A stretch of DNA of 64,000 nt from Chlorobiota bacterium (GCA_013152085.1 JAADHC010000030.1:37849-101848), one strand, 5' to 3'; numbered from the stretch's first letter, positions 24,171-34,156 are shown. Notes: generated from the sequence alone by a model not told the origin. A program made the numbers and translations.

Positions 24171-25232
24171 TTATCTTCCGGAAGGGGAAGCTTTGGAAAA
24201 TTCAGGGATCCCTGATATTTCCCGCAGAATTCTTTCTGCATTTTTAATTGGATCCTGATTTTCCAATATGATATGGTGTATTGTTCTGCGACGATTTTTC
24301 CCCATTGATAACCGGTATGCTTTATCATAATAATATAATAAGAGGCCGGCAGCCTTTTCATAGTGGCCTCTTTCTATGGCTTCAATGCTTTCCCGGGTTA
24401 TTTTTCCACCCAGTCTTTTTTCAAGTTTCAGGACATTTCGTGCAAGAACACCGATATCTTCAAGACTGTATTCTTCAACCAGATTGCGGATGCGTATATC
24501 TTGTGGTACCTCAATTTCAACCAGGGGACTTTGTTTCATCGGAACAAATAATTCGTCCGGGATAAAAATCCTGCCTATAGGCTTACTTTCGTCTTCCAGC
24601 CATATCCGTTTTGTTTTATCCAGTTTCCACCACTGATCAAATAAAAGATTTTCAAAGTGTTCGGTGGTCGGTTGTGGCTTATCAGACCAGCCCCCGAATA
24701 CCGAACCCCGGTGCCGGGCCAATGATTCCAGATCAATAACCTGTTCTCCCCGTTGGGAAAGTGCATGTAAAAGCAGTGTCTTCCCACTACCGGTCATTCC
24801 GCCGAGAACAATAATATTGGCTGGTTTAGAAAATGATTCCCTGGCAAAACGCCTGAAAGCTTTATAACCTCCTTCGAGAACATAAGTATTCATGCCGGCA
24901 CTATCAAATAACCAACCCAATGAATTGCTTCGTTGCCCGCCTCTCCAGCAGTACAAAAGCAGTGCCTCTCTGCCAGACAACAACTCCCGGGCCTTTTTCA
25001 GAAACCCTGCCATTTTGGGTCCGGTAATCCGAAGACCTTCATCAAAAGCTTCCTGTTTTCCGGTTTGTTTATACAAGATGCCTATGCGGTTGCGTTCCTC
25101 ATCTGAAAAAAGCGGAATATTTACAGCCCGGGGGATATGACCCCGGTTGTATTCTGATGGAGAACGTACATCAACAACCGGATTTGAAGAGGCCAGATCT
25201 AAAAATCGCAAAACAGGAACAATCTGTTTCAT
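24171..25232 (-). CDS. mnmH: tRNA 2-selenouridine synthase
   Basis: Enzyme of 353 residues (E. coli SelU/YbbB is 364) that replaces sulfur by selenium at C2 of wobble uridine 34 in several tRNAs, going through a geranylated intermediate. A rhodanese domain (residues 10-130) carries the catalytic Cys95 in LLYCWRGGQRS. A P-loop domain follows with Walker A GGMTGSGKT at 144-152. The C-terminus has the RRRTIHHIILENQ segment. ATG at 25232 is chosen because the upstream extension adds only a non-homologous hydrophobic stretch. The reaction needs selenophosphate from SelD, which is not encoded here. Confidence 0.92.
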   Translation of the reverse strand: MKQIVPVLRFLDLASSNPVVDVRSPSEYNRGHIPRAVNIPLFSDEERNRIGILYKQTGKQEAFDEGLRITGPKMAGFLKKARELLSGREALLLYCWRGGQRSNSLGWLFDSAGMNTYVLEGGYKAFRRFARESFSKPANIIVLGGMTGSGKTLLLHALSQRGEQVIDLESLARHRGSVFGGWSDKPQPTTEHFENLLFDQWWKLDKTKRIWLEDESKPIGRIFIPDELFVPMKQSPLVEIEVPQDIRIRNLVEEYSLEDIGVLARNVLKLEKRLGGKITRESIEAIERGHYEKAAGLLLYYYDKAYRLSMGKNRRRTIHHIILENQDPIKNAERILREISGIPEFSKASPSGR

Positions 25233-25316
25233 AAAAAATATAAATTTTAACCAAATGCACATCCTCACCAACCAATGGTGTAATCAAGATCATATGCCCA
25301 CAAGGTTAAAGCGAAA

Positions 25317-28169
25317 TTATTGCTTGTTTACGGAAAAATGCTTGATCAAAACCCTTTTGATGTCATCTATTTTTACCGGTTTTGGAATATAGTCATTCAT
25401 ACTGGACTCCATAGACCGTAACCTGGTCTCCTCGGACACATCTGCCGTTACAGCGATAATTGGAATGTCAATACCTTCATTACGGAGATCACGCGTTGCT
25501 TCCCAGCCATCCTTTATGGGCATCATTACGTCCATAAAAATGATATCATATTGATTCTTTTTAGCTTTTTCAACCGCTGTACTTCCGTCATCGGCAATGT
25601 CAACTTCAAACCCCAGATTCTTAAAATAAACCTGCATGACCTTCTGATTGATTTGATTGTCTTCTGCAATCAGTATTTTAAGATCACGGGAAATGGTGTC
25701 AAGGGCTTTTGGGGAGACATCTTCCATGACAATGGCATTAAAGTTATCCTGAATAATATTAAACAATTCAGAACCCTGTACCGGCTCGATAAGGTAATAA
25801 TCAATACCGAGTTTCCGGGCCCGGACATAGTTTCCTTTCCTGTCGTTTGAACTGGTGAGTATGATCAGATATTTTGTAGTAAGCTTTCGGTCATAAAGTT
25901 CCTGGATTAGCTCAAAACCATCAAATGTTGGTGAATCCTTAATGATTAACAAGTGATATTTCTGTTCCGGATGGGCTGCATTGGCTTCCAGCAAATGTAT
26001 AATCTTGTCCATTTTGAAATTGACAATGGCCTGTACGCCAAATTGTTTTAGCTGTTGCTGGATATAATTATTAGGCTCATCATTATTCTTGATGATTAAA
26101 GCTTTGATCTGTTTATAGCTTGTAATCTGATCCAGATAGGTGTCCTTCTTCAACTTTTCGTTGGAAAATACAGGAATCTTTACCCTTACCAGGGTCCCGG
26201 GCGTTTCTCCTTTCTTCTTTCCGCGAACCGGACTGATGAATTGAATATCCCCGTTCAGCATGTCCAAAAGCTGGATGGTGATGGATATTCCTAATCCGGA
26301 ACCGGTAATGTTCTTCTTTTTTTTACCATTGGTTTTCAGGAATGGTTCAACTTTTTTCTTGTTGAACAATTCAAGTTGTTCTTTAGTTAATCCGATTCCG
26401 GTATCTTCAATATCAAACTGAAGATGTAATTTTCCATAGATTTCTTCTGTCTGTGAAACACGGACTTCAACTTTCCCTGCTGTGGTATGTTTCAGTGCAT
26501 TGTCAATCAGTTTTGTAAGAACCTGCCTGATTTTAAAGGGATCTCCGATAAAATGGTCTTTTACATTTTCATCAAACACGGTCTGAAATGATAATTTTTT
26601 ATCTATGGCAACCGGCTTTAAGCTTTTAAAAACCATTTTTAATTCCTGTCGCAACCTGAAAGGAATTTCTTCCAGCATCATTTTTCCTGCCTCAATCTTT
26701 GAAAACTCCAGGATATCATCAACAATAGATAGAAGAAGATCGGCAGAATACCGGATATCTTTGATAAATTTTTCATCCGGCTTGACCTCCGAAGACCTTA
26801 GCAACGTACTGGCCTTGTCAATAATATTTCCAAGAGGCACCCTGATTTCCTGGCTCATATTGACCAGAAGCTCTGTTTTGGCTTTAACTGCTGCGGCTTC
26901 CTGGCGCCTGGCTTTTTCAAGGGGCGTTACATCGATCAGGGCTTCGAGCGTCGCCTGTTTTCCTTCAAAAAGGATCGGTATCTCCTCACGCAACAGTACC
27001 CATTCGGTATTGTCTTTCTCGAGGTAAAGGAAATTACTTGTATCAGCGATGGTCCCCAGCGTTCCTTCAATCTGCTTTTTATTCCCCGTAAAAAACCAGT
27101 CGCCAATCACATTTCCTTCTTCAAGTTTATCTCCGGTTATGGAAAAAGTAGATCTTGCATTTTCATTAATAAAAAGAATATGGTGGGACTCAGCAAGCAC
27201 CATAATGCCTATGGGAATATTGGCCAGAATCTTTTTCAGGTTTGCTTCCGAGCTTTTTAACCGTTCCTCTTCAGATTTTTTACGCTGCAGCATCAGGAAA
27301 AACACAGTAATAATCAATGCAATGAGAATTAGCGTTAGAGAGGCTATCGTTATGGCATTTTTTATAATGGCGTTGAGAATAACGTCGTTTTGTAAAGAAA
27401 ACACGATCCCGAAATCCCGGTTGAGAAAATGCGTCGGATAATAAGCTGAAATGACATCTGATTCTTTTCCTTCGATCGATACTTTGTGCTTTAAAGCTCC
27501 CTGAAAACCATCGATAATTTCATCGGCAATTTTCCCTTGGTCAAAGATCTGTAGCCGATCAACTCCCAAATTGTTATATATGATATGCCCTTTGTTGTTA
27601 AGGATCCATTGCCATTGCGTATTCCCCAGGTGGGATTTCTCAAGAACAGAAGCGATATAATGAATGTAGTCCAGCGATACCAAAACGTTACCGGAAACAC
27701 GACGACCTGCAAAGACAGGTAAAACGTACTGGAAAGTGTTATCCTTCACTAGAATCTGATCCCTGGTTAATAATTCCCGCTGGTTGTGTGCCGTAAAAAC
27801 ATTGGCTATAAACTTGTTCTTTGGATCCTTGTACAAAGAAAACACGTGCCTGGTGTCATCATAATAAGTTATACTGGTAACCAAGTCTCTATACTTGGAA
27901 TAAAAAACCTCAAATTTCTTGGAAATATCCTGCTGAACTTTTTCATCAACGAAAAAACGATTCATTTTCCCGGAAAAAAGAATAAAATTGAGATCACTGG
28001 TGAATGTCGAACTGGTTTGTTCGATTTCGTATCCGGAAATTTGTGTTTGTTTCAGAAGGAAATTCTTCTGAAAATCAACCTGCAATTCATAAATATTGAA
28101 ATAATAATAAATATTGGATGCGACGATCAATAAAATGATTATAGGGGTTAGTATATAAATCTTTCTCAT
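25317..28169 (-). CDS. Hybrid sensor histidine kinase/response regulator lacking the phosphoacceptor His
   Basis: Protein of 950 residues. Transmembrane helices at about 5-25 and 270-293 enclose a Cache-like periplasmic sensor; then PAS (about 308-420), HisKA-like (425-490), HATPase (505-668), a degenerate receiver (about 688-810) and an intact receiver (829-945) with phosphoacceptor Asp880 in DIIFMDVMMP. The HisKA motif reads NMSQEIRVPLGN: Gln440 stands where the phosphorylated His belongs. The ATP-binding boxes (LIDNALKHT, DTGIGLT, GSGLGIS) look intact. It may act as a sensor or scaffold, or use another His donor. It is a lone gene; 84 bases separate it from the selU start. Confidence 0.88.
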   Translation of the reverse strand: MRKIYILTPIIILLIVASNIYYYFNIYELQVDFQKNFLLKQTQISGYEIEQTSSTFTSDLNFILFSGKMNRFFVDEKVQQDISKKFEVFYSKYRDLVTSITYYDDTRHVFSLYKDPKNKFIANVFTAHNQRELLTRDQILVKDNTFQYVLPVFAGRRVSGNVLVSLDYIHYIASVLEKSHLGNTQWQWILNNKGHIIYNNLGVDRLQIFDQGKIADEIIDGFQGALKHKVSIEGKESDVISAYYPTHFLNRDFGIVFSLQNDVILNAIIKNAITIASLTLILIALIITVFFLMLQRKKSEEERLKSSEANLKKILANIPIGIMVLAESHHILFINENARSTFSITGDKLEEGNVIGDWFFTGNKKQIEGTLGTIADTSNFLYLEKDNTEWVLLREEIPILFEGKQATLEALIDVTPLEKARRQEAAAVKAKTELLVNMSQEIRVPLGNIIDKASTLLRSSEVKPDEKFIKDIRYSADLLLSIVDDILEFSKIEAGKMMLEEIPFRLRQELKMVFKSLKPVAIDKKLSFQTVFDENVKDHFIGDPFKIRQVLTKLIDNALKHTTAGKVEVRVSQTEEIYGKLHLQFDIEDTGIGLTKEQLELFNKKKVEPFLKTNGKKKKNITGSGLGISITIQLLDMLNGDIQFISPVRGKKKGETPGTLVRVKIPVFSNEKLKKDTYLDQITSYKQIKALIIKNNDEPNNYIQQQLKQFGVQAIVNFKMDKIIHLLEANAAHPEQKYHLLIIKDSPTFDGFELIQELYDRKLTTKYLIILTSSNDRKGNYVRARKLGIDYYLIEPVQGSELFNIIQDNFNAIVMEDVSPKALDTISRDLKILIAEDNQINQKVMQVYFKNLGFEVDIADDGSTAVEKAKKNQYDIIFMDVMMPIKDGWEATRDLRNEGIDIPIIAVTADVSEETRLRSMESSMNDYIPKPVKIDDIKRVLIKHFSVNKQ

Positions 28170-28283
28170 CTCAGGGATACTTTAATCCGGCTCAATATTC
28201 TCTGTTTTTGTTTTCCGATTGTCTATTGCAGGTGCAGCAGGTAAAACAACGAACGAATATAAAAAAAATCATTGTAAGAACTC

Positions 28284-29216
28284 CTACTCTCTGTATTTTT
28301 TGTCTTCTTCGAAAAACAAATTCAGGTAACTGTTATATCTTGACTGGCTGATTTTTCCTGTTCCTGCGGCTTCCTTTACGGCACAACCCGGCTCGTGTGT
28401 ATGGGTACAGTTATAATAGTTACACGAGGCTGAAAAACGGAAAATTTCAGGGAAAAAATGATACAGTTCCTCCTTGTCAAAGCCAACCAGGCCAAAACCT
28501 TTAATACCTGGTGTATCAATTACATAACCACCGAAATTTAAACGAAACATTTCACTGTAGGTGGTGGTGTGCCTTCCCGATTGGTGGTATGTTGACAGGG
28601 AATTGGTTTTCAGGTTCAGGCCTGGTTCAACAGTATTGATCAGGGTAGACTTCCCCACTCCGGAATTGCCTGCAATCAGCGAAGTTTTTCCGGCCAATAA
28701 TGTTTTGAAATGATCAATGTTTTTCTTATCCGGAACAGAGGTTCGTAATACACGGTAACCAACATCTGTGTATATTTTTATAAGGTTTTCCAGCCGGTTA
28801 AGGAGCAGGGAATCATAAAGGTCGGTTTTATTGAAAACAATACAGACCGGAATACGGTAAGCTTCGGCCGAGACAAGAAACCGATCGATAAACTCGGGAT
28901 AGGTTTTCGGTTTGATTAATGTGGCAATCAGGATGGCCTGATCAATATTGGCTGCCAGGATTTGTGTGGCGTGTGAAAGATTGGCTGACCTTCTGATAAT
29001 ATAATTCCTTCGGGCGGAAATGCCGGTGATCATACCCGAATCGGTTTGGTTATCATGGATAAAAGTTACCTGATCTCCCACAACAACAGGATTTGTGTTG
29101 CGTCCGCCATCCAGGCGAAAACGACCCTTCGCAGCACACCGGACGCTACGATGTTCCGGGGTTTCTACCCAAAACCAGCGCCCGGTAACTTTAGTAACAA
29201 TCCCGGTATTTTCCAC
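28284..29216 (-). CDS. rsgA: Ribosome small-subunit biogenesis GTPase RsgA
   Basis: GTPase of 310 residues that checks late 30S assembly. An N-terminal OB fold (about 1-65) precedes a circularly permuted GTPase with motif order G4 (NKTD, 129-132), G1 (GNSGVGKS, 183-190) and G3 (DTPGIKGFG). The C-terminal zinc site reads CNYYNCTHTHEPGC. The start is GTG at 29216; a TAnnTTTG box lies 14 bases upstream (29231-29238). It follows the aldehyde dehydrogenase gene by 57 bases but probably has its own promoter. Confidence 0.95.
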   Translation of the reverse strand: MENTGIVTKVTGRWFWVETPEHRSVRCAAKGRFRLDGGRNTNPVVVGDQVTFIHDNQTDSGMITGISARRNYIIRRSANLSHATQILAANIDQAILIATLIKPKTYPEFIDRFLVSAEAYRIPVCIVFNKTDLYDSLLLNRLENLIKIYTDVGYRVLRTSVPDKKNIDHFKTLLAGKTSLIAGNSGVGKSTLINTVEPGLNLKTNSLSTYHQSGRHTTTYSEMFRLNFGGYVIDTPGIKGFGLVGFDKEELYHFFPEIFRFSASCNYYNCTHTHEPGCAVKEAAGTGKISQSRYNSYLNLFFEEDKKYRE

Positions 29217-29230
29217 CTGTATGTTTTTTA

Positions 29231-29238
29231 CAAAATTA
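29231..29238 (-). promoter_or_regulatory. TAnnTTTG promoter box before rsgA
   Basis: On the minus strand this reads TAATTTTG, 14 bases upstream of the rsgA GTG start. A -33 element at standard spacing is not evident. Confidence 0.45.
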
Positions 29239-29273
29239 ACTTTTCCGTAAATATTGTTCCGGACGGATACTTT

Positions 29274-30650
29274 TTAACGCAGGAATTTCCGTAGCAGTTT
29301 GTTTTTCGCCGGGGTATAAGGAAGATAACGCAGGGGAATATCCGGATGAATTCTTTTTCGCAAAAAAGACCTGAGATGTGAAAAGGTTTCGAAAGAATAA
29401 TATCCATGATACCTGCCGATGCCACTTTGTCTTTTCCCTCCCAGGGGCAGATGCAGGTTACTGAACTGTACGACTGTATCATTGATCGCCACATTCCCTG
29501 AAGCTATGTTTTGGATTATTTCTTTTTCCACCCTGCGATCCTTTGTGAAAATATACAGAGATAATGGATTAGGGGTTTGTGATGAAATCCGGTAAACCTC
29601 CTCAAGGTGATCATATCCGCTCACCGGCAATACCGGGCCAAATATCTCTTCTTTCATGACCGGGATTTCCACCGAATCAACTACCAGCAGAGTTGGGTTA
29701 ACAATACGGTTCAAAACATCGGTTTCCCCACCGATAATAATTTTCCCGTTTTTCATCAATTCTTCCTGGCGGATAACTGCGGCAGAACTGATCATTTGGG
29801 TTAGACTTTCTGTTTGTGAGAAATCAGGGCCATAATCTTTTATCATACAGGCTTTAATTTCACTGATCAGTTTTTCTTTTACTTCATTATGTGCCAGAAT
29901 ATAATCCGGGGCTACACATGTTTGACCGGCATTGATGAATTTTCCCCAGGTAATGCGTCGTGCTGCAATTTTAATATCAGCATCCCGGTGGACAATACAA
30001 GGATTCTTCCCTCCCAATTCGAGGGTTACCGGTGTCAGATTTTCAGCAGCAATTTTCATGATCTTCTTTCCCACCTGTTGGCTCCCGGTAAAAAAAATAT
30101 AATCTGCCGGCCGGGAGAGAATTTGTTCGGCTGTCTCATGACCTCCGTTAATCAGGGCGATATAAGCCGGATCGAAATATTTTGAAAACATTTCCTGAAG
30201 GATGGCATTCAGCGCCGGAAGCTTACCGGTAGGTTTAAGCGTAACGCAGTTCCCGGCCGAAATAGCGCCTACCAGCGGTGAGAAAAGCAGTAATAGCGGA
30301 TAATTCCAGGGAGAGAAGATCAGCACCCTCCCATAGGGCTCGGGAACAATATAGCTGCGCGCAAATGCAAGAAAAAGAGGAGTGGCTGCACGTCTGGGTT
30401 TCACCCAGGACCGTAAATGGCGCAGATGATACCTGATCTCCTTTAATACCTGGCCGGTTTCAAAATAGGCTTCAAATGCAGGTTTGTGTAAATCGATGTA
30501 AAGCGCATCTTCAATTTTCAAATCATATTCAAGAATGGCATTCTGAAGATTTTTAAGTTGCTTTTTTCTGAAACCCGGATCAAGGGTTTTATGAGTGGCA
30601 AAAAAAGCTTCCTGCATATCTGCCAAATTTTCCAGATCTGTTTTATTCAT
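29274..30650 (-). CDS. Aldehyde dehydrogenase, class 3-like (fatty-aldehyde type)
   Basis: NAD(P)-dependent enzyme of 458 residues that oxidises aldehydes to acids. The catalytic Cys245 lies in NAGQTCVAPDY and the general base Glu211 in LELGGKNPC. The Rossmann part has FTGSQQVGKKIM, and IFSPWNYPL (111-119) is typical. The short length and PWNYP/GGK patterns place it in the ALDH3 group, which often acts on long-chain or aromatic aldehydes. Its start overlaps the end of the GMC oxidoreductase gene by eight bases, so the two are translationally coupled. An alcohol-to-aldehyde-to-acid pathway is a natural reading. Confidence 0.9.
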   Translation of the reverse strand: MNKTDLENLADMQEAFFATHKTLDPGFRKKQLKNLQNAILEYDLKIEDALYIDLHKPAFEAYFETGQVLKEIRYHLRHLRSWVKPRRAATPLFLAFARSYIVPEPYGRVLIFSPWNYPLLLLFSPLVGAISAGNCVTLKPTGKLPALNAILQEMFSKYFDPAYIALINGGHETAEQILSRPADYIFFTGSQQVGKKIMKIAAENLTPVTLELGGKNPCIVHRDADIKIAARRITWGKFINAGQTCVAPDYILAHNEVKEKLISEIKACMIKDYGPDFSQTESLTQMISSAAVIRQEELMKNGKIIIGGETDVLNRIVNPTLLVVDSVEIPVMKEEIFGPVLPVSGYDHLEEVYRISSQTPNPLSLYIFTKDRRVEKEIIQNIASGNVAINDTVVQFSNLHLPLGGKRQSGIGRYHGYYSFETFSHLRSFLRKRIHPDIPLRYLPYTPAKNKLLRKFLR

Positions 30651-32250
30651 GCTTTATCCGGTTTATTTGTTGTTTTAAAGTAATGTTTTTATTCCCCTCT
30701 TTTTCAGAAATATGTGACATGGCATATTCTGCCTGGGCGGTTATGCTGAAGCTTGGGTTTACGCCAATATTTCCCTGTATCACCGAACCGTCGGTAATAT
30801 ACATCCCGGGGTACCCCAATACACGAAAAGAGGAATCCACAACACCGTTTTCTCTGTGATCCCCCATGGGACATCCGCCTAAGATATGGGCAGTAGTCGG
30901 CCGGTTGAGAAGTGTTTCCAGAATAATATTCTGTGGAATCCCTCCTGCGATTTTTGCCAGATTATTCATTGCTTCCTGGCCTTTGGGAATGAAGGCAGGA
31001 ACCTTTTGCCTGCCTGCATTCCTGATTTTCATTCTGCTGCCAAAAACGCCCTTTTTCCATACCATGGTCATTGCATTTTCAGCAGATTGCATCACCAGAA
31101 GTATGACACTGTTTGATGACCAGTTTTTCCGGAAAATAAATCGGAAAAAACCCAAAGGATGGAATATCACTTTCTTGATCCACCTGTACGGCCGGTTATG
31201 TTTGCCGATATCTCCTGAAACAGCAAATGAAAAAAAGAGACGCAATAAGTTAGAACGGTCAGGATATTTAACGACCTCAATATGTGTTTCATGGTCGGCA
31301 TGAAATCCGCTTGAAATGGCAATTCCGTTATTCAGCTTTTTCCCGGGAACGGTGATGGCATTTAAGGTTTCCGAATTGGTAAGGAGGTTTTCCCCAAGCC
31401 GGTCAGAAAGGGCAGGTAAAGTTTTGTATTTGTATTTTTGTTTCAGCAATAAATCAAGTGTCCCGAGGGTTCCTGCCGCAACAACAACGTTCCGGGCATG
31501 TATTATTCGTCTCTTTTTTACCGGTAATCCGGTTATATTATACAGGGTTACGGTGTATTGTCCACGGTGATATTCTATTTTGTCCGCTTTATGTTCACTG
31601 AGGATTGTGGCACCAAATTTTTCAGCAAAAAAAAGGTAATTCTTGTCAAGTGTGTTTTTGGCATTTTCGCGGCATCCCACCATGCATCCGGCACATTCAG
31701 AACATGGGGTACGTTCCGGGCCAAGACCTGAAAAATATGGATCGTAAGATTTGTCTTTATCATTAAAATAAACACCGACATATACAGGCTTAAATGTTTC
31801 GGACAACCCCATCTTCCCTGCCGTTTCACGCAAAAGCCGGTCTTCTTCGTATAACTTTTCATTTATGCATCGACCTAACATAAAGGCTGCTTCGTCATAA
31901 TATGGACGAAGAATCTCCTCCCAGTTTCCGAAACGGCTCCAGTTTTTATGACGGAAAAATGACTGAGGCGGGTAAAACAGCGTATTGGCATACACCAGGC
32001 TGCCTCCGCCAACCCCAACACCGGAAAGAATGCTTGCATTTCTGAAAAAGGATAGTTTCTGTATGCCATACATCCGTATCAAAGGGGCCCATAAATATTT
32101 TCGAAAGTGCCAGTTTGATGTTGCAAAATCGGCAGCAGAATATCTTTTCCCCTGTTCCGCGATAAGAACGGAATAACCTTTTTCCACAAGACGCAAAGCA
32201 GAAACTGCTCCGCCAAAACCAGAACCGACGATCAGGAAATCATAAACCAT
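30643..32250 (-). CDS. GMC-family FAD oxidoreductase with a four-cysteine cluster
   Basis: Flavoenzyme of 535 residues. The FAD-binding GSGFGGAVSALRL is at 9-21, the GMC signature area at about 75-90 (LSGVGVGGGSLVYAN), and the C-terminal FAD/catalytic part has GGCPMGDHRENG and GVNPSFSITAQAEYA. Cholesterol-oxidase-like members oxidise sterols or long-chain alcohols. Residues 183-193 read CSECAGCMVGC, a CxxCxxCxxxC arrangement that could hold an Fe-S cluster. There is no signal peptide. The gene precedes and overlaps the aldehyde dehydrogenase, suggesting it makes that enzyme's aldehyde substrate. Confidence 0.85.
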   Translation of the reverse strand: MVYDFLIVGSGFGGAVSALRLVEKGYSVLIAEQGKRYSAADFATSNWHFRKYLWAPLIRMYGIQKLSFFRNASILSGVGVGGGSLVYANTLFYPPQSFFRHKNWSRFGNWEEILRPYYDEAAFMLGRCINEKLYEEDRLLRETAGKMGLSETFKPVYVGVYFNDKDKSYDPYFSGLGPERTPCSECAGCMVGCRENAKNTLDKNYLFFAEKFGATILSEHKADKIEYHRGQYTVTLYNITGLPVKKRRIIHARNVVVAAGTLGTLDLLLKQKYKYKTLPALSDRLGENLLTNSETLNAITVPGKKLNNGIAISSGFHADHETHIEVVKYPDRSNLLRLFFSFAVSGDIGKHNRPYRWIKKVIFHPLGFFRFIFRKNWSSNSVILLVMQSAENAMTMVWKKGVFGSRMKIRNAGRQKVPAFIPKGQEAMNNLAKIAGGIPQNIILETLLNRPTTAHILGGCPMGDHRENGVVDSSFRVLGYPGMYITDGSVIQGNIGVNPSFSITAQAEYAMSHISEKEGNKNITLKQQINRIKHE

Positions 32251-32340
32251 GTTGCTTTTGCAAGATTCTTCAGAAGGTAAATGTAGAAAAAATTTGCAGC
32301 CTGACGGAAAATATAAAGAAATCCCCTGGCTTTACATTTT

Positions 32341-33930
32341 TCAGAAATGAAAAAGGCCTGTTAACTGAACCAGTATGATGATCAGTACCATGGCAAAAGG
32401 ATATACGGTTGCATAAGCAACTTGTGCTGCATTAGAATCGGACATGCTGTCGGCGGCTGCCAGACCGGGCGTGCTGGTCATCCCACCTGTAATAATACCA
32501 AGAAGTTTTAAAGGATTGATTTTATAAAACCGTAAACCGACCCATGTCCCGATGGTCATGGGGATAAGAGTAATTAACATTCCGATAAAAAATAACTTAA
32601 ATCCGTATTGTGTAAAAGTTTCAGCAAGATGTTTTCCTGCATGTGTGCCCACGGTGGCCAGGAAAAGTAACAAGCCCAGTTGTTTAAGCAACTGGTTGGC
32701 AGCCCCCGACATAGTCCATATCACCGGCCCTGTTTTTCCGATACTGCTCAGGATCATGCCGGTGACGAGGACTCCTCCGGTCAGGCCCAGACTAAAAGTG
32801 AAATTTTCAGTGAACCCAATGCTGATCTTTCCCAGCAAGACACCCAGAACAATACCGGCAGCTACCGGAAAGAAATCGGTATCAGAAAGCTTTTTATCCT
32901 CATTTCCCAGCAGGAATACGATGTCTTTCATTTGGCTCCGGCTGGAGGCAACTATGAGCTTATCACCAAAACGCAGATGAGACGCAGGTGACGGAACAAT
33001 ATCAATACCGCTTCGGCGTATGCGGGTAACGGTGGCATGAAAAGAATGCCACAGGTTTATTTCGGCCAGGGTCTTATTGACTACTTTTTTGTTTGTTACC
33101 AGAATGGAACGAACTTCGTAATCTTTCCCAAGCGGAATTTCTTTTTCGGTTTCGGAACCAACCAATAACCTGAATTTTTCCAAAGCTTCCGCCGTTCCAA
33201 CTGCACGGATAATATCTCCTTTCTCTAAAAACACGTCTGAATCAGGTGTAATAGCCGTTTTTCCTTTGAGTACCCGTGAGATATTGGCTCCGGTCATTGA
33301 CCTGATCTTTAGTGCCCCGATGGTTTTATTAATTATGTTTTCGTTTTCCACCATGAAGTTTTTACGGAGGATTTCGGGATAGTCCCTGTTGATTTCATCC
33401 TTAATCTCTTCTCCTGCCCGTATAAAATCTATGCGGGTAAATACCGGAAGCAATTTAACAAACAGAATCACACCCAGTACGCCGAAAGGATATGCAATAC
33501 CATAACCAATGGAAGCGCGGGGAGATTTTGCCGCATCAATGGCAGCTGCCAGACCGGGTGTGCTGGTGAGTGCTCCGGTGAAAAGCCCGGAGGTCATATC
33601 CCGGTCAATGTGGATGGCCCGACCCAGAACAAGTGCCGTAAGCCAGCCACTGATAACCAGAATAAAAGTAATAACAAATATTGAACTTCCCTGATGGATA
33701 AACGACCTGAAAAAACCCGGACCAGCCTGAATTCCAATGGTAAAAATAAACAGAACAAGCCCAATCGTTTGAAAGTCCTTTGGTATCTGGATACCAAGAT
33801 GACCGAATAACAACGCTACAAAAATTACTGCCGATGCATCAAGTGAAATCCCCCGGATACGGATATTACCCAGAATAAACCCCAGGGCAATAATCAGAAA
33901 CAGCACAAAATAGGTCTGATTCAGTAACAT
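32341..33930 (-). CDS. AspT/YidE-type membrane exchanger with two RCK-C domains
   Basis: Inner-membrane transporter of 529 residues. Two homologous membrane halves each contain the glycine-rich SAA/TSTPGLAAA motif (GALTSTPGLAAAIDAAK and GGMTSTPGLAAADSMSD). Between them lie two TrkA-C/RCK-C domains (about residues 185-360). This is the aspartate:alanine exchanger family layout. AspT exchanges aspartate for alanine; most relatives have unknown substrates. The ATG at 33930 (MLLNQTYFVLFLIIALGF) fits the family start; a longer in-frame extension to 34026 is not needed. It is a single gene, 90 bases upstream of the GMC gene. Confidence 0.85.
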   Translation of the reverse strand: MLLNQTYFVLFLIIALGFILGNIRIRGISLDASAVIFVALLFGHLGIQIPKDFQTIGLVLFIFTIGIQAGPGFFRSFIHQGSSIFVITFILVISGWLTALVLGRAIHIDRDMTSGLFTGALTSTPGLAAAIDAAKSPRASIGYGIAYPFGVLGVILFVKLLPVFTRIDFIRAGEEIKDEINRDYPEILRKNFMVENENIINKTIGALKIRSMTGANISRVLKGKTAITPDSDVFLEKGDIIRAVGTAEALEKFRLLVGSETEKEIPLGKDYEVRSILVTNKKVVNKTLAEINLWHSFHATVTRIRRSGIDIVPSPASHLRFGDKLIVASSRSQMKDIVFLLGNEDKKLSDTDFFPVAAGIVLGVLLGKISIGFTENFTFSLGLTGGVLVTGMILSSIGKTGPVIWTMSGAANQLLKQLGLLLFLATVGTHAGKHLAETFTQYGFKLFFIGMLITLIPMTIGTWVGLRFYKINPLKLLGIITGGMTSTPGLAAADSMSDSNAAQVAYATVYPFAMVLIIILVQLTGLFHF

Positions 33931-34148
33931 CGTATTTCCGTTTAAGGCAACAAAAATAAGGATTACTTTCACAGGAAAGATAACAAAAAGCCAGGGTAGA
34001 AAAGATGATACGATGTATAAAATCACTTCCGGAACACGTAATACGCCGAAGATGAATTGTTTATAAATAGCACAGGGATTTATGAAAGCCTGCGGGAAAA
34101 GGCAATTGGATAATGCTTAAAAAGTGCGGAATTGAGAAGAATTATGCC

Positions 34149-34156
34149 TATTTTTG
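34149..34156 (+). promoter_or_regulatory. TAnnTTTG promoter box before the BtuF-like gene
   Basis: TATTTTTG ends 19 bases before the TTG start at 34176 and supports that start over any further upstream codon. No standard -33 element is visible. Confidence 0.5.

Noticed and set aside
33931..34026. Longer start for the AspT-type exchanger.
   Set aside because: The internal start MLLNQTYFVLF fits the family; the extension adds a non-homologous hydrophobic stretch.
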